Part shown: in pieces, positions 10,266-21,465 of the stretch
Layout: every line of letters begins with the position of its first letter
Numbering within the stretch: position 1 is the stretch's first letter
Source of the DNA: Rhypophila decipiens
Taxonomy: Eukaryota > Ascomycota > Sordariomycetes > Sordariales > Naviculisporaceae
Direction: 5' to 3'
DNA: 45,462 nucleotides
Assembly: GCA_033297075.1 (NCBI GenBank)
Contig: MU858296.1
Coordinates: 1-45,462, forward strand
Program-made: the position numbers and the translations under genes
Notes under the pieces: model-generated
Told to the model about the DNA's origin: nothing
The model's database searches: none
What the model saw: only the letters and a program-made list of their open reading frames with translations

Positions 10266-11211
10266 CCCAGCAAGACTACAAAGCCGTAATATCATGGTTC
10301 TAGTCGTTTCTCTTCATTTCAAGTTGCGAATCAATATCCCCAAGCAAGCGAGGAAGAACAAACCCATGGTGTGTGTCATGTGTTGCGGTAGGGCCGAAGA
10401 CATAGTCAATCACTGATGCCACCGTATGCTGGATGCACCATGCTTTCTTTGCAATAACAACGTTACTTTTGAATCGTCGGTCCCGCTCGCCCGATGATTA
10501 TTTCCATTGCGTAATCCAACCGAAGCTTCCAGGGAACCATGAGAACTTGCTGTACTTTCCAGCACAAAATATCGACATGTAATGGGTGACGAGTTGTTGC
10601 TCTCCCGAGGGCTGTCATGAACTTTGCGTATACATGTTCTTTGGGTTCCATCCCGCTAGCAGGTGGTAGTAATGGAAACAATGTTACGCGATGACTGTGC
10701 TGTTGGGGTCCTGGGCTCTTCAGTGTAATTGGCCCAAGGGTGGCATGTGGCGTTCCTCTGGTGACCATGAAAACAACCCCCCCTTTATCATCGATACATC
10801 TTTGAGAGCCAACCACGTGATCATTGATATGGCCATGCTCCTGTGATGCCAACGCGGCCGTGTTATATTCGTTTTGTGCCCTGCTACATCATGGTCAGTA
10901 CCTCGGTTGTAATGGGTCATTGCTGAGGGGGAACGGAATGATCACAAACTGAACTGGTCAGTGGTTCTAATTTCATCTTGAAATTGTAAGCCGGAGTCCA
11001 GATATGGGAGCAGACATCAGCCGCGGAGAATCCATAAGTAGTCTCTACCACCGCATGTCCATTGTTACATGCAGACCGGTTTTCCCCTCAGGCTTCTTAC
11101 CACTATCATATCTTGCAATATCTGTCGAGAGGGGCGATTAATATCAGCACGCCACAACCATCAGTCACACTCAAAGCTACCTCCTGGTCTCTCGATTCAT
11201 GGCAATTTAAG
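10266..11211. other. Intergenic, nothing recognised
   Basis: No family-like frames were found on either strand. The frame open from 11062 adds 50 residues in front of the glucanase domain that do not resemble the family or a signal peptide, so I treat 11062-11211 as leader sequence. Confidence 0.45.
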
Positions 11212-12992
11212 ATGTCCGAGACACTTGACATTCTGATCAAAAACACCACCCAAGGCAACTTGTACGCCTTTCTCGCGGGCAAGCACAAGGACCGCCTCTG
11301 CATCCTCAGGGCGGATGGTCGAACCCAGTACTTCCCAGTGTCTCCGGGGGTCACGGCCCAGCCCCTGGCCGAGAACTGTACCATTGACATAGGCCCTCCC
11401 GGCTCGACAAGAGCTCTTCAGATTCCATATCTGTCTGCCGCCCGCATCTACTTTTCCATTAACGCTGCCTTGGATTTTCTTCTGGCCCCGGGACCAAACT
11501 TGATCGAGCCCTCTTCAGCATACCCGTCTGATAGCAACTTTAACAAAGTGTGGACGTTTGCTGAATTTACCTTCAACAAGGACCAGCTCTACGCCAACAT
11601 CACCTATGTCGACTTTGTCTCCATCCCGGTGGCTCTGGCTCTGCAGACGGGGACCGGCAAAACTCAGACGGTCAGGGGTCTCGCCTTGGGCGGCCTGGAC
11701 ACCATTTGCTCCAAGCTGGAGGAGCAGCATCAAATTGACGGTGCCCCTTGGGACCAGCTGATTGTCAAAACCCCAGACGGAAAGAAGAATCTCCGTGTCC
11801 TGAGCCCAAACCTCGCTCGTACCAGCAAGCCCCATCTCTTCGAGGGCTACTTCGAAGGCTACGTCAGCCAGGTTTGGGACCGGTTCAAGAAGGAGGCGTT
11901 GACTGTTGATACGCAATCCCAGTTTGGGCTTGTACAGGGGCGCGTGGTCAACGAGGTGCTCAATTTCCCTGGGGTTGGTACTTACCCAAAACCGTTGACG
12001 GGAGACATCTTCTCCAACAGTACGGGCCCATTCCGCACCGACACGGACGGATACCGGGCTCTGACACCCCGGATCGCCGCAGCATTCAACCGGTCTGAGC
12101 TCATGCTCGCCAATGGTATCCCGTCTGACCCCAGTCTGTATTACAAAGAACGTGTGACAAATCACTACTCGCGCATCCTGCACCAAGTGAACCTCGATTC
12201 TCGCGGGTACGCCTTCCCATATGACGATGTGATCAAGACCGGCGAGACAGACCTGTCAGGGGCCGTCCTTGACCCCAACCCGATACTGCTGACGGTGACT
12301 GTCGGTGGGACAGCTCCTCCTCCTGCTGCATTTGACGCCAAGTCGCACATTCACGCTGAAAGGTTTTCGAGCCAGAACGGAATCAAGACCGAACCGACGA
12401 CAGATAGTGAGGCGGGAAACAACGTCGGTTGGATCGGCAACGGCGATTGGCTTGCTTTTGACCAGGTCAACTTTGATAACTACGGCGTGGACTCCCTCAA
12501 CGTCAGAGTGGCCTCTGGACAAGGTGGGAATGTCAAGGGGCGAATGGAGCTCCGCTTGGATAGTCTCGCGGGACAGACAATTGCGTCGGTTGAAGTGGCT
12601 AACACGGGCGGCTGGCAGAGCTGGACTACCAAGGCGGCCAAGCTGAACATTGCCGTGTCGGGCCTTCATTCAGTCTACTTGGTTTTTGTCAGTGACAGGG
12701 CCGAGGACTTTACCAATGTCAATTGGTTCACTTTCAGCAAGACGGCGACTACTACTGACACTGTCATTGTACCGTCCGCCCCACCACCTACCAGGGGTGC
12801 GTACAGAGCTCTTGGATATTTTGTTAACTGGGTATGTACAATTATGACAAGGATCCATGCCATAGGTCGGAAACATCAAATGCTGACCCAGCGATTCTTC
12901 AGGCAATGTGCGGACGCAAGTTCAAACCGAGGCTTCGACTATTACTTGGCCAACGGGGAAAGGACGGACATGCTGGAGGTGATTACCGCTAG
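11212..12992 (+). CDS. GH64-type beta-1,3-glucanase with CBM6 and a truncated GH18 tail
   Basis: The start at 11212 (MSETLDILIKNTTQGNLYAF) matches the first strand of GH64/thaumatin-like glucanases, which hydrolyse fungal wall beta-1,3-glucan. The GH64 domain spans about residues 1-370 (includes FTFNKDQLYANITYVDFVSIP and the ending NPILLTVTVGG). A CBM6 sugar-binding module covers about 377-510 (HAERFSSQNG, NVGWIGNGDWLAFD, ELRLDS, GGWQSWTT, NVNWFTF). A Thr/Pro linker leads to YRALGYFVNW, the first strand of a GH18 chitinase barrel. An intron at 12832-12902 (GTATGT...TTCAG, 71 nt) continues this as AMCGRKFKPR, as in GH18 proteins, but the frame stops at 12992. Spliced length is 569 aa. Without splicing the frame runs to 13008 with an unrelated tail. 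No signal peptide is seen. GH64 and CBM6 look intact, so the protein may still bind and cut glucan. Confidence 0.8.
12799..12992 (+). pseudogene. GH18 chitinase N-terminal stub
   Basis: After the CBM6 linker the reading frame shows GYFVNW, then, across a canonical 71-nt intron, A-x-C-GRKFKP. This matches the start of class V (GH18) chitinases, commonly YFVNWAIYGRxxxP. The catalytic DxxDxDxE strand and the rest of the barrel are missing: only about 200 bp separate the stop from the end of the P450 gene on the other strand. I read this as a former GH64-CBM6-GH18 gene that lost its 3' half. Confidence 0.6.
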
Positions 12993-13199
12993 TTATGTAG
13001 TGAGATGAGATGCCGTTCTAGTTAGGCGTGCTTGATTCTTTTCTCTTTTTTCCTGTCTTGATCGGGAGCTTTTCTTTAGTATCCTAGTACGGCAACGATC
13101 TCCAAGTGATGAGACAACAACAGAGTTTATATTGATAAATAAATAACCAAATTCCTATATCCTAAAAGTACTGCTACAAACACAAATAACAGATACTTA

Positions 13200-15050
13200 T
13201 CAGGCCTTCCGCCGCTTAACCAACATCTTGACGCCTTTGGGAGGAAAGATAAACTCCATCAACCATCCCTCACCAGCCCGCCGCTTAGGTGGGTTATCCT
13301 CTGCAAGTTTAACATCGTATTGCGTGAACAAATAAGCGATCAGCATCTTCATCTGGAAATCCACCAGGAACCTGCCAGGACAAGAGTACCGACCACGGCC
13401 GAATATCAGCAGGTTGGATGTGGACAGAAACGCATGGGGGCTCCAGTTCTTGCCGCCCTGGTTATAACCATCAGTCACCTCCCCGAGCATGTTGTTCAAG
13501 GCCGTACCTGTCTTCACGTTGCTCAAGTCATGCCCAGCAGTCTCGTTGCGCAACTTCAGGAAGCGGTATGGATCAAACTGGAGCGGATCGGACCAGAGCT
13601 CGGGGTCTATGTGCATTGGCTGGCTGACGACCGAAACCAGGGCTCCTTTGGGAAGTGGGAGGCCGGTGTCGGTATGGAGGCCGTCGACCATGACTTGGCG
13701 GATCAGAGCGCGGGTGGGAAATGCGTCCACACGTAGAGTCTCGCGCATTACGCTGTCGGCGCAAACCATGCGGGCGACAATTTTGCGCGTCCAGACCTTG
13801 CTTCCCGTAAGGGGATCAACTGGGAGCGAACCGCACTCGGCCCTGATCTTGGCAGCTTCCTCGCGTAGGGACGAGATGGTGCTGTACTCGGAGTCCGACT
13901 CGAGAATGTTGCGGACCAAGTTGGAGCAGGCGAAGCCGACTTGATAAATGAAGCCCAATTTGGCCATCAGGATGCGGCGGGTCATGGTGGGAGTGTCGAG
14001 CTCATCAGGGCACCCCCGTTGTGCGTCTCGGAGCATACGCTGCAAGAGGTCATTGGGATCATGGGTCCTATCGGCTGGGTTGGCGCGGATGTGAGCGAAC
14101 CGCTCCTGGAGCACGGGATCGTAGTGAGTCTCGAGCACCTTGAGCATGTTATCCGTTCTCTTGCGCGTGAAGAGGCCCACCAGGGGGCGGAGGAACTGGG
14201 GGAAGAAGCCCACAGCACCAGCGCAGGTGATGATGTCGTCAATGGCACCGACTCCGGCAGTGAGATAGTCCTTGTCTCGGCCTATCCTCGCAGAGTCATG
14301 TCGTTAGCGATTTGAACGGTGAAACACGAAGTTTAACTTGGATTTGGAAAGATATACGTACATAATGGCGCCCCAACCACAAACCGGCTACCGGCTTGAT
14401 TGACAATCCTGCGGATAGTCTCAAACAAGTCCAGCGACGTCCAGTTCTGCTGGTCCTGGCCGAGAAGGGAGTCGATGGCCAGCTCGAGTTCTTGTCGCAC
14501 TGGCTCGAGAAAACCTTCCAAATCCTGGGTGAGCACATGCCGAGATGTGTCGACAGCCCAAGTCTTTAGCATGTACTTTTCATGCCCCAGGCTATGGCCA
14601 ATCTGGAACATCTCACTGAAGGCATCCCACATGCCCAATACCGTGGAAGGCTGTGACAGAAGCCACTTGATGGAGCTGTGTGGCAGAAAGACTTCCCTTC
14701 GGGTCCCAAGGGTGGGCACTAGGACCGGGAGCCCCTTTTTGGAAAACTGGGTGCTGTCAGCCTGGGCTCTCAGATTCTCAAGCAAGGGGCTGTAATGTCT
14801 CACGCACATTGTTCCAGACGTCGCGGTACAACTTTGAGCAGTTGAAATAAAACATAAGTCTGGTTGCTACGCTGAACACCCTCTTTCCAGGCTTCTCACC
14901 GACGAGGTGAAGTTCCTTGGGAAACTGGGATTGGAACTTGAGCTGGATCATCATCAAGGCGCGGCAGAGCAGCCCTAGTAGGGAAACACCGACCGCCCCG
15001 AGAATCAAATTGTTCTCATGCACGGCATGGAAAAGTGACAAGACTACCAT
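13200..15050 (-). CDS. Cytochrome P450 monooxygenase
   Basis: Three exons read on the minus strand: 15050-14808, 14746-14362 and 14281-13200, with introns of 61 and 80 nt (GTGCGT...CCCAG and GTACGT...GATAG). They give 569 aa. The first intron was chosen because it joins YRDVWNN to FSKKGLPVLVPTLG in phase and has a GCTGAC branch site; reading through would need a frameshift. An N-terminal membrane anchor lies at about residues 13-35. The ExxR motif is ETLR (390-393), the PERF region is DPYRF (about 446-450), and the haem loop FGRGRYSCPGRF has its Cys ligand at about 510. The overall pattern recalls fungal ent-kaurene-oxidase-like P450s of secondary metabolism. The helix-I segment (about 318-335, QVGFACSNLV) lacks the usual acid/Thr pair. 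The gene is divergent from an acyltransferase gene, which suggests co-expression. Substrate unknown. Confidence 0.88.
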
Positions 15051-15934
15051 GATGGGCAGTACTAGGTAGGAGGGTTGCTTAGGGGGAATGCTAACTTGAG
15101 GTCGAACTCTGTCAAGCGGTAAGGGGCTCTGGATCTGAATGCCTTATAAGTTGCCGGGCACATGGGCGATAAGTGAGACCTAGCAGGAGTGGATATGGCC
15201 GTATTATATCAACTCCATCATCAATCATCAATACAAAGCATGAATCAACTTTACTCTGAGCAGCTCTCTTGTCAATCATGTCCCGTCGTCACGTTAAGCC
15301 GTCAAATTGATGTTATCCTCGCTTCGTGCTCTTTCCATTATTTGCACGACAACCCACCGAATGCAGGTACCGCCTTCTCGCATGAAGGGTAGACGAAGTT
15401 ACTTGCCTTTTAAGCTCATGGTAAAGCCGAATCATGATCACAGTGCATGTTGGTCTGTAAAAATTATAAGAGACCAAGTTGGGGAAAGGAACACTAGTGC
15501 CGAGTGGTAGCCAGTCAAAACGAGGCTCGGATGCACAAATGTCTTTGATGTGACTGATGGTAGGCTACTGTGCCTTTTCTGACGGTCAATAAACGAATTG
15601 GGATCGTTGCTGTCATCCGAGTGGCTGCTTACATTTACTCAGCGTCAGGGGGCTGCCTGTTGGTTTGTTGGCGTGACCAACTGTTCTGGGCACTCCCAAT
15701 TCCGGCATTCGTATCAAAGGATTTAAGAACAGTGGGAGAGAATGATCAAGCGAGTGAGACCGTTCTGCCGGCATAGGACTACTGCCAGGTTGTCCCAAGA
15801 AAACAGCCCCACGACTCTTCCACAGCCACATCATCACTCAAGTTTTCTTCCACACTATCTACTCCTAGCATACACCACTAGACAACCTAACAAGCTCAAC
15901 TCACTCCGCTATTTGATACCTAGAATTATTCACA
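15051..15934. promoter_or_regulatory. Shared divergent promoter region, P450 / acyltransferase
   Basis: The 884 bp lie between the start codons of two divergent genes. No coding potential was recognised. I could not pick out a convincing palindromic zinc-cluster site by eye. A pyrimidine-rich tract precedes the ATG at 15935. Confidence 0.45.
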
Positions 15935-17280
15935 ATGGGAACAGGCAACTACAGATACTATTCAACAGCTATCACGCAGCTAATGCAGCCGCTCAGTAAT
16001 CACCACCCGATCTTGGGCTTTTTTGCCCTCGAAGGGGCGTTCCTTGCCATCTTCACATCCATCGTGCTGGGGACCATGGCATCGGCCACAACTAAGCGCG
16101 CAGTCGGTCTGGCCACCCTCGCAGTCGCAACTTTGGCGGTCGAGGGGCTCGCTGTCCCTCTCTGCCGCAGCAGCAACAGACCCCACTGGGCTGCGACGAT
16201 TTCCTCCTTGCTCTGGGTGCAATTCCTAAGCGCATCAGAGCTAGTCATGGTGACGAGGCTCAATGCCAACCACCTCCCGGTCTTGCCCAAGGGCTCTAGA
16301 CCGTCCAAGGCCCAAACTGAGAACATTCGTGCGCGTTCTAGATCGGCCATCGGCCTCCTTTGGAACATGCGCCGTGTGGGGACCCCATGGCAGGTCAAGA
16401 ACACTCCATCCGCCATGGGCCAGCGGTCATCGTCCCGGCTCAGCTTCACGGCGCAGCGGCTGGCTGTTACCATGCTGGCATACCTGTTCTTCGATGTCGT
16501 CGTCTCCTTTCCTCCGCCCCCGCCAGCCATGACCACAGCCGAGAAGGGATCGCTCTTCCAGGCTATTGGTGGACTGGACGTCGGCGATATCGTCTTCCGC
16601 ACCACCATGACGGCCTCGTTTTGGTTGATGCTTATTGTGCTCAACCTCTTCATGACAAACACGGGCGCCATTGTATCTGTTCTTTTAGGGTTCAACAAAC
16701 CGGAGGATTGCCCGCCTCTGCACGGGTCGTTTGCAGAAGCATTCACCTTGCGCCGCGTTTGGGGGTAAGTGACCATAAAGATGCATGTCCTTCAAGTTCT
16801 GCACCGAACCCGTGCTGACTCATTCTTTAATTCGATAGAATCTCATGGCATCAAATGTTTCGCGTATTTCTTACCGGACATGCGGACCTTCTTGTTGGCT
16901 CCATTCTTCCACGCCACAGCTGGGTCTCTAAATACACACGCCTTCTCGTGGCCTTTGCCATTTCCGGCTTGATTCATTACCGTGGGGACATTCTCATGGG
17001 TGTGCCCCACGCCGAAAGCGGTGCCATGGCATTCTTCACCCTGCACGCGGCCGGCATCATGGTAGAGGACACCATTGGACCACTTCTGAGCAGGATGATG
17101 CCTTCATCCGGACAAGGTCGACTTGGCCGCACTCTGGGTTATCTCTGGGTGTGTGCCTTCTTCGTCTGGACGACGCCAACTTACATGTACCCTGCGAGCA
17201 GACTTGGGCTGGAAGCCTCAACGCTGCTACCTGTACGGATACTTGGTCCGCGGATTGAGCGATTCCTCCTGACCCAGTGA
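15935..17280 (+). CDS. MBOAT / wax-synthase-like membrane acyltransferase
   Basis: Exons 15935-16764 and 16839-17280 with a 74-nt intron (GTAAGT...GATAG) give 423 aa. The polypeptide is multi-spanning. The hallmark RRVWGISWHQMFR straddles the splice site, with the conserved His at about residue 281; LHAAGIMVEDTIGP follows near 370. This is the 'wax synthase-like' MBOAT_2 type, which in moulds often O-acetylates terpenoid or meroterpenoid metabolites (AusQ and Pyr7 are family examples). It should act in the endoplasmic reticulum membrane using an acyl-CoA. It is head-to-head with the P450 gene, a common arrangement for two tailoring enzymes of one pathway, but no backbone synthase is visible nearby. 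The exact acceptor is unknown. Confidence 0.8.
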
Positions 17281-18239
17281 TTAAAAGACTACATGGACGG
17301 GTGCCTTCATCGTGGACCATTTTCTTGTGCGGGTGGAGAATGAGTTCTGGCAAACTGAACTCGACAGCAGAAGGCTTGTGGTCAGGCCGCGGCTCGGCGA
17401 TTTAGAGACAAAACTTGAAGGTGGTCAGCTACTAGCGTCCTGTGCCCCGAGGACGTGGACTTTTGGTTCATTGATGTAGTTAGTTTAATGTGTTGCCTAA
17501 GTCAATATTTGTCAGTGTCTCAGATCAACAGAACTTGAAGGCATATTCGTCCAATCCAGTGCAGGTATAAAGCCTGAAACAAATGCACGGACTTCGTTAG
17601 TCGACATTCTCTCCGCTAGCTGACTAGTCCCTTAGCACTTGTAGGTTAACTGACGGCACAGAAACTGTGAATGTCATCGGGCCGAACGAAGACATGGTCT
17701 AGACTTGGAGCTCCTCGAGGAATCCTGGTGGTCATGCGGCACAGATGCCGGCGACAGGCACATCCCCAGAAAGCTTAGCCAAAATAAGCTCGCAGCTCCC
17801 CACACGATATACACGTGGCAGCTGGGTGGAATCTCGGCGCTTTGTATCTATTATACACTCCTGGAAGCGGTCCGGCGCCCCAAGCCGACGTGATCTAGTG
17901 GAAGGGCTGGAAGGCTAGCGTCAGGCAGTCACCATGGTGCTTACATGAACACATGCACTCTGTTCACACCACGCACATAACAAACACAAACACCCGTATT
18001 GCTGCTTTGGGTTTTCGGACGAGGGCGCAAAGATATGAAAGCGAACCTGAATGCTTGTGGTTGATGGAGTCGAGTATTGTGATCCATCAGGAGTAGTAGT
18101 AATACATCACCGGACCCCCGACCCCCGGAAAAGAACCGTCTGTTTTTTCGAATCACTGCACAGCCCAACAAGGCATGCATATCGGAAACAACCCATTCAT
18201 TCTCACGTAAATTATTATTGTACTCCCTGATCCTCCATC
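17281..18239. other. Intergenic, nothing recognised
   Basis: No gene, RNA or repeat recognised. The right part should contain the promoter of the SAT4-like gene. Confidence 0.5.
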
Positions 18240-19570
18240 ATGACCCGCCTTGGACTCGAGCGGATTGCGGTCAACGACCCTCACGACAGTGGCCCTGCCA
18301 TCCTCGGAACCACGTGGGCATTGACAATATGCTGCATTCTGATCGTCGGCTTGCGCTTTTATCTGAGATGCAAGCTGCACGCCGGTCTCACTGCTTCGGA
18401 CTGGACCATGCTTGGCGCCCTGGTCCTCCAGCTGGCCTCCCAAGGCTGCATCACCGAGGCCTACCAGTGGGGACTTGGTGCACACGACGAGTATCTCCTT
18501 CCGCAGACAACGCTCTATCCCCCTGACAGTATCCCTTGGGTCCAGATGCTCAAATGGGTCTACCTCTCCACCATTCCGGGCGTTTTATCGTCCATCGTAG
18601 CCCGCATCTCGGTCGCCATGCTTCTCATCACCATCTTCGGGACCAAACGGTGGCTCAAGTACTTTCTCATCGTATTTACCTCCTTGGTCGCGGTGCTGGG
18701 CTCGCTCTCCATCATCTTCAGCATGCTGCAGTCCAATCCCATTGAAGGTCTCTGGAATCCTTTTGTTCCTGCGCGGAAATGGGATCCCCGTGTGCCGCAC
18801 TACATGGTTTACGTCGGTGGCTGTGAGTACAATAATTCCTCCTCCCGTTCGGCAAAGGCTAAACAAATATACAAAACACTGCAGCTGTCTACGCCTTTAC
18901 GGATCTGACATATGCCCTCTTCCCCGTCATGATCATTTGGAGGTTGAAACTTCCGCTCCATCGCCGCTTGGGACTGTGCATTCTCATGGCCGGATCCTTG
19001 TTCAGCATGGGAGCCTGCATCATGCGTATCGTCATCTCACACGACCTGACGCTGCATCAGTCTGCCGTGGGCATGCTCTGGGCGCTCCTTGAGCAATGTC
19101 TGGTCATTGCGCTGGGCAGTGCACCCATCTTGGCATCAACACGTCGCCTAGAAATCGTCAAGAGCTGGAGTGCCTCCATTGCCAGCTTGGTGGACAGGTC
19201 TCCCCTTGGTTCACTGAGGGGTAGCAAGAGAGATGGTCACAGCACAGGAAGTGATGGTGCTGGCCGCCGACGGGGATTTCCCAAGCGGAGCAAAGCCATC
19301 CAGTTGCGGACTCCAGAATCCCCCGTTCCTGGCAGCTGCAGTGACGGCGAGAAAGGGACCAAGGAGAAGATGAAGTTTCTCAACACAGTAACGGTCTATT
19401 CGACCTTCAACATGAGCCGGCTGCATCGTGATGATGCCCACTCGTTCCGCAGTGATTCGGAGAACGGGCTTGTGGATCGACATGATGTAGTGCCGTCTTA
19501 TCCGCCGCCTGTGGCTGGTTCGAGGAGGATTGTAGTCACGGCAGATCATGATGCTGGAAGGATGGTTTAA
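18240..19570 (+). CDS. Rhodopsin-domain (SAT4-type) seven-helix membrane protein
   Basis: Exons 18240-18822 and 18885-19570 with a 62-nt intron (GTGAGT...TGCAG) give 422 aa. Family features include an extracellular N-terminus, TM1 (TTWALTICCILIVGLRFYLR), the LTASDWTML loop, YQWGLGAHDEYL, an SNPIEGLWNPF loop, and VYAFTDLTYALFPVMIIWRL after the splice. The C-terminal third is hydrophilic, rich in Ser/Arg, and probably cytosolic. Mould genomes hold dozens of these Pth11-related proteins. A few are G-protein-coupled receptors for host or surface cues, but most are uncharacterised. No CFEM cysteine domain is present at the N-terminus, so it is not a classic Pth11. It lies 960 bp past the acyltransferase gene on the same strand. 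Confidence 0.82.
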
Positions 19571-19909
19571 CCTTTCTCCGAGTTGAGGGTTAACTTGGAA
19601 CTATCATACGGCACTTGTTGCTGGGTCCTCACGAATGGTATTTGTTGAGGGGAAGCATAACTAGAATGCAAAGAATCTACTGATTTGCTAGTCTATCTAA
19701 AAAAAAAAAAAAAAAAGTCTAGAGGCTGAACGAGTATGGACAGACGAAACTTGACCAATACACATCAGAGGAAAGAAAAGAATAGCACTTGAAGGATGAA
19801 GAAAAGCAAAAGTTGGAGACATGTTCTCCAACCCCCCGGCCCGGTCTCATCATCCTCAGGCTACATCTGTACAACCCTATGGTCCCTACTAGTATGGTCA
19901 CTAAGGTCC
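19571..19909. other. Intergenic between convergent genes, includes an 18-nt A run
   Basis: The stretch holds the 3' ends of two genes facing each other. A homopolymer of 18 A lies at 19699-19716. Nothing else was recognised. Confidence 0.5.
19699..19716. repeat. Poly(A) homopolymer, 18 nt
   Basis: An uninterrupted run of A about 130 nt past the stop codon of the SAT4-like gene. It may be a simple mononucleotide repeat or the tail of an old retro-insertion. No flanking duplication was found, so I favour the former. Confidence 0.8.
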
Positions 19910-21465
19910 CTATGGCTTTCTCGCCAGAATGAAGCACTGGTCATACAGCGTCCACATCCTCTCATACAACGTCCGCTGCCAATTCGGAGACTGGTAGTTG
20001 GAGCCAGCATAGACATAGCACTGCAGCCCGACTTTGACATCAATATCGACGCCGAGAATGGCCTTGGGGTGGGCGCAGATGCCACCATCGCTGTTGGCGG
20101 CGACAAGGGCGGTGCCGTCGAACTTGGGCGCGAGGAGGGCGATGCCGACTTCGTATCCCGAGCTGAAGATGCGGGCTTCAGCTTTGGGGGTGATGAAGGC
20201 GTGCGCACTGATCTTGGCCATCAGGGAACCAGAACCGGCGGGCTGGACTTGTTGGGTGGTGATTTGCCAGCTGGACGATGGGGTCGAGTTAGCTTAATGG
20301 TCATATTCATGTAAGATAGGTACACATACCCGGTATTGATGTGATTGCAGCCCTTGAAGCACTGGCGCATGACGGAGGGGTTGGTCAGCATGGCAGTGGC
20401 GCCCCAGGTGACCTGGCCCTCGCCGAGGAGGCTCGCGTCGTAACCGACACCAATGTCGGCAGCGAGGCGAAGAGTGGCGATGCCAGGGATCTGAAAGCCG
20501 TACGCTGTGATGGGGAACAGGACCTTGTGGTTCTTGGAGGTCTTGCTGCCCTTGCCATCGAGCTTCAGGTTGACAAAGGCACGGACTTCCTGGGCACGGA
20601 ACTCAACGTACGACTCCTGCACGCTGAACCAGCGGATCCTGGTGTACAGCTTGATGTTGATCTTGCCGCGGGAGCCGCAGGTGGTGCAGTCGAGCTTGAG
20701 GTAGTTGGTGCCGGACCCGATGGAGAAGATGTTCTTGTTGTTGAAGTCCTTGTTGAGCGAGATGGATGGCGTTATCGACACTGTTTGACGCTTGCTGACT
20801 TTGCTGGCATCCGCTTGTTCAGGGTCGTCCTCGGGCGCCTCTTCGATGGGCTCGTCGATGTCAGCGATGCTGTCGACCACGAGCTCGCCGTCAGGAATGA
20901 CCGTCTCCAGGTTGGCAATCTCTTCAACAATCGCGTAGGCGGTGAGCTGCTTGTCGTCAAACTTGATTCCGGTGACGCGGAATGGTGCGCCGGCTTTGTC
21001 CTCGCCACAAGACCTGTGGTTTGCGAACATGATGACACTGTTCTTCTCGCCGCCGTTGATCCATTCCCAGCTCTTCTGGGCCTCAACAAAGAGCTCCGGC
21101 CGGCTGAAGATCATGGACAGGGTCGGGGCGGTGCAGTCGACCTTTTCGAGGGCCGAAGCGAAGTCGGCCATGTTGATGACCGAGACCTCGTCCTGCTCTT
21201 TCCAGCTGGCGGTGAGCTCGGCCTTGATGATGTCCTCCTGGCCATCGTCCCAGTTGAGGACAATGTCCTTCTTGAGGCCGAAGTCGGGTTTGGTGCCTTT
21301 CTTGGGGCGTCTGGGCTTGAGGACCTTCAGATCCTTTTCGAACTCGTGGAACCTTTCAATGGGAATGGCACCGGACTGAGGGTCGAACTCGGCGAGCCCC
21401 TTCGTGGGAACTGCCCAGACAGGGGCGAGGCCCAAGGTCAGGGCCAACAGGGCGGAGAGGTGCAT
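19910..21465 (-). CDS. Secreted two-part protein with a dibasic processing site
   Basis: Exons 21465-20330 and 20270-19910, with a 59-nt intron (GTATGT...TCCAG), give 498 aa. A signal peptide (MHLSALLALTLGLAPVWA) opens the protein. The N-terminal domain (about 60-190) has DIVLNWDDGQ, a helix, and a Cys pair (C111, C153) within LFVEAQKSWEWINGG...FANHRSC. It resembles the domain I recall as DUF7029 in mould secreted proteins. An acidic stretch (205-220) precedes SKVSKR-Q at 221-227, a probable Kex2 cleavage site. The C-terminal part is beta-rich, with a CTTCG motif near 260, and ends in a lectin- or pore-like fold that I cannot name. The 407-codon frame on the opposite strand is a shadow. Function is unknown; a pro-region released from a mature C-terminal domain is plausible. 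Confidence 0.75.

Noticed and set aside
14778..14830. An apparent frameshift in the P450 gene between YRDVWNN and the next block.
   Set aside because: A 61-nt intron (14807-14747) with GTGCGT donor, GCTGAC branch site and CCCAG acceptor joins the two blocks in phase and gives the usual family spacing, so no mutation is needed.
15980..16776. Minus-strand frame of 258 codons opposite the acyltransferase gene.
   Set aside because: Shadow of the membrane-protein frame on the plus strand, which has the WHQ motif and a consistent splice.
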